Origin: Elysia marginata
Lineage: Eukaryota > Mollusca > Gastropoda > Plakobranchidae
Length of the DNA: 21,278 bases
Direction: 5' to 3'
Assembly (NCBI GenBank): GCA_019649035.1
Contig: BMAT01003950.1
Location: 27,042-48,319, forward strand
Shown: one piece after another, positions 19,556 to 21,278 of the stretch
Numbering within the stretch: position 1 is the stretch's first letter
How the letters are laid out: each line of letters begins with the position of its first letter
Translations under genes and position numbers: made by a program
Notes under the pieces: model-generated
Told to the model about the DNA's origin: nothing
Seen by the model: the letters and a program-made list of their open reading frames with translations, nothing else
Databases searched by the model: none

Positions 19556-20070
19556 TGAATTGCTTTTATTGTATACTTTAACCTGTATTACGTATATTTT
19601 ATAGTTTAATATGTATTGCTTTTACCGTATAGCTTAATCTGTTTTGTTTGGTTGTACAGTTTATTCTTTATTGCTTTTGCTGTATACTTAAATCTGTATT
19701 GCTTTTGTTGTACAGTTTAATCTGTATTGCTTTTGTTGTATAGTTTAATCTGTATTGCTTTTGTTGTATAGTTTAACCTGTATTGCTTTTGCTGTATAGT
19801 TTATTCTTTATTGCTTTTGTTGTATAGTTTAATCTGTATTGCTTTTGTTGATAGTTTATTCTTTATTGCTTTTGTTGTATAGTTTATTCTTTATTGCTTT
19901 TGTTGTATAGTTTAATCTATATTGCTTTTGTTGTATAGTTTATTCTGTATTGCTTTTGTTGTATAGTTTTTTCTTTATTGTTTTTGTTGTATAGTTTTTT
20001 CTTTATTGCTTTCGTTGTATAGTTTATTCTTTATTGCTTTTGTTGTATAGTTTATTCTTTATTGCTTTTG
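19556..20070. repeat. 28-bp minisatellite, about 18 copies
   Basis: The unit is about TTGCTTTTGTTGTATAG plus TTTAATCTGTA or TTTATTCTTTA. The left third (19556-19680) is diverged, with ACCG, TTTGG and GCTG variants, and the right part is homogeneous, as expected when an array turns over from one side. The strand is strongly T-rich, with G but almost no A outside TATAGTTTA. Confidence 0.94.
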
Positions 20071-20225
20071 GTAGTAAGATACTCATCGGGAGCTAGATAG
20101 CAGGAAGTCTTCAGAGAAGAAACCCCCCTCATAGCAAGTGTTTCGGCCCTAAACTTCTGACACTCTAGTCTAAGGGGGCCGGGCCACATCTGGGTCATGA
20201 CTCCAGACGCCTCCCTGCTACCTTT

Positions 20226-20318
20226 CTTTTTTTTTCCCTGCCTGCTTCGGGATTCGAACCTGGGTGTTCTGATTACAAGTCCGGTGTTATGTCACTTCAG
20301 CCAACTGAGCTCCCTGGG
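20226..20318 (-). mobile_element. tRNA-derived SINE head, Thr-like anticodon position
   Basis: On the minus strand GAGCTCAGTTGGC (20300-20312) is an A box and GGTTCGAATCC (20250-20260) a perfect B box. The anticodon position reads TGT (CTTGTAA), but neither the anticodon stem nor the T stem pairs well, so this is not a functional tRNA. A run of nine A follows at 20227-20235 on that strand. It lies directly downstream of the LINE end in the same orientation, about 10 nt past a run of eight A. Confidence 0.65.
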
Positions 20319-20327
20319 ATTAGAGTA

Positions 20328-21278
20328 TTTTTTTTATGAAGCAACTGCTCATTTCTTCTGTACCAAATTCAACGGGAACTGTTTTCTGCTGTTTCAGCCA
20401 ACAGTTTTAAGGCTTTGGTTCGTTTGTTGCCACTGATTGAGAGTTTGCTCAGAAGATCGTAGGCTGATGATCCTGCAAATCCTCTGGCACCGATCTCTAT
20501 TGGCATCATCTTCGCCCTGTAGCCGCTTTCTTCAAGCTCTTTAGTCTAGTCCAGGTAATTTTCCTTTTTGTAGGTATGGGCTTGTTCCATTCTGCTTTCA
20601 TATGGTACCGTCAGTTCCACCATGCTGACCTGTTGTGTTGAAGGTGAATAGATCACAATGTCAGGCCTTAATGTGGTTCTCCTGATGACTTTGGGGTGTT
20701 TATCCCATTCTGGAAGATCTGCTGAAACTTCCCAATCATCGCAGCCGTCCAGCAGCCCTTTTCTTTGGTTACTTGCCGTGTTCGACCTCCCACACCATTT
20801 CCTAGCCCCGCACTCTGTTGTAAATATTGTGAAGCTCGGTGAAGGTGGGTTGGACTGTCCTTTTGCAGTACTTATCACTGAGGCAAGTTCCTGAAGCACC
20901 CTGTTGTGCCTCCAGGTATATCGCCCTTGTGAAAGTGCTACTTTGCATGAGCTCAGGACATGTTCTGTGGTCTGTCTGCCGTGACATAGTGGGCATGTAG
21001 GATCATCATTCTTTCCCCAGCGTACCAGGTTTGCATTTGAGGGAAGGAGATCATATACGGATCTGATGAGGAAGCTGATTCTTAGGGGCGCCATTTGCCA
21101 AATATCCTTCCATGTTAGGGATCTCTGCATTGCAGAATCCCAGTTCGTCCACTGACCTTGCTGAGGTTGCTGGACTGCCTTTTGGATTCTTCTGACATCT
21201 TCCCTTTGCCTTACCTCATCTATGACCATGCCTCTTTTTTCTTTACCCTCTGTCTTTGACCACCATTTGACTGAGGAT
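20328..21278 (-). mobile_element. LINE 3' part with probable restriction-like endonuclease, cut by the window edge
   Basis: The minus strand carries the C-terminal part of a non-LTR retrotransposon Pol protein, whose upstream part lies beyond the window. Counted from the Met at 21229, it shows a C-x2-C-x7-H-x4-C zinc motif (C79, C82, H90, C95) followed by RYTWRHNRVL, then RPD-x14-E (PD 189-190, E205, ELTVP), the signature order of restriction-like endonuclease LINEs such as R2 and NeSL relatives. After the reading frame a short tail ends in eight A at 20328-20335, taken as the 3' end. Exact clade is not determined. Confidence 0.82.
20369..21278 (-). pseudogene. Broken LINE Pol C-terminal frame
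   Basis: The frame is open from the window edge (SSVKWWSKTEGKEKRG precedes the Met at 21229) to a TAG at 20546-20548 after KKENYLD. Directly after this stop the same frame continues for 58 codons (TKELEESGYRAK, then MPIEIGARGF) to a TGA at 20369-20371. The MPIEIGARGF stretch is the kind of C-terminal block that follows the endonuclease core in this LINE group, so the TAG appears to be a nonsense change in a once longer protein. The next codons after the TGA (IWYRR) may still be coding in origin. One change in about 300 codons of visible frame suggests a fairly young copy. Confidence 0.78.

Noticed and set aside
20226-20318. A functional tRNA-Thr gene
   Set aside because: The boxes are good but the anticodon and T stems do not pair well, so a SINE head or tRNA relic fits better.
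20658-20996. Open frames on both strands within the LINE
   Set aside because: They are shadows of the LINE Pol frame and show no independent motif.
1-21278. CRISPR array or a multi-gene defence-type system
   Set aside because: Arrays here are head-to-tail units without unique spacers, the genome is animal, and no associated genes exist.

Overview
This is a eukaryotic, AT-rich, mostly non-coding window. It has one clear intact protein gene, one broken LINE reading frame, several tRNA-derived SINE pieces and an unusually large number of unrelated short tandem arrays. The protein-coding gene is a metazoan Rap2-type small GTPase. The LINE tail, the SINE heads and the many AGATCT/TCTAGA hexamers look most like a mollusc, probably a gastropod; that placement is inference from general familiarity and was not tested by a search.

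Layout: 1-2000 holds microsatellites (AG, GAA), C-tracts and one small hairpin. A degraded tRNA-derived SINE lies at about 2018-2185 (+). The Rap2 gene is on the minus strand at 2982-3521 as one uninterrupted 179-codon frame. Upstream of it (3522-6000) is AT-rich non-coding DNA with hexamer clusters and a 260-bp MITE-like element with perfect 20-bp terminal inverted repeats (5536-5795). From 6800 to 9310 lie a 62-bp minisatellite, a tRNA-like SINE head and a 54-bp minisatellite that stays open in frame on the minus strand. 9310-13800 is largely featureless apart from a GA microsatellite and one half of a dispersed repeat pair. 13800-18160 is repeat-dense: 82-bp and 81-bp arrays, a second SINE with the same head and core as the first, the other half of the dispersed pair, a 143-bp duplication, a hairpin next to a tRNA B-box, a 38/27-bp array and a 68-bp duplication. 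18160-19555 shows nothing recognisable. The right end carries a 28-bp array of about 18 copies, a tRNA-derived SINE head and the 3' part of a LINE with a probable restriction-like endonuclease (R2/NeSL-like group), which runs off the window edge on the minus strand.

No operon-like or multi-gene system is visible. Rap2 is the only gene with a confident cellular role. The rest is best read as intergenic or intronic DNA shaped by retroelements and local tandem duplication. I found no CRISPR array, rRNA or intact tRNA gene, and no LTR or Polinton-like element. The strongest candidates for something undescribed are the short-TIR element at 5536-5795, the hairpin joined to a tRNA B-box at 16502-16632, and the frame-preserving 54-bp and 81-bp arrays.
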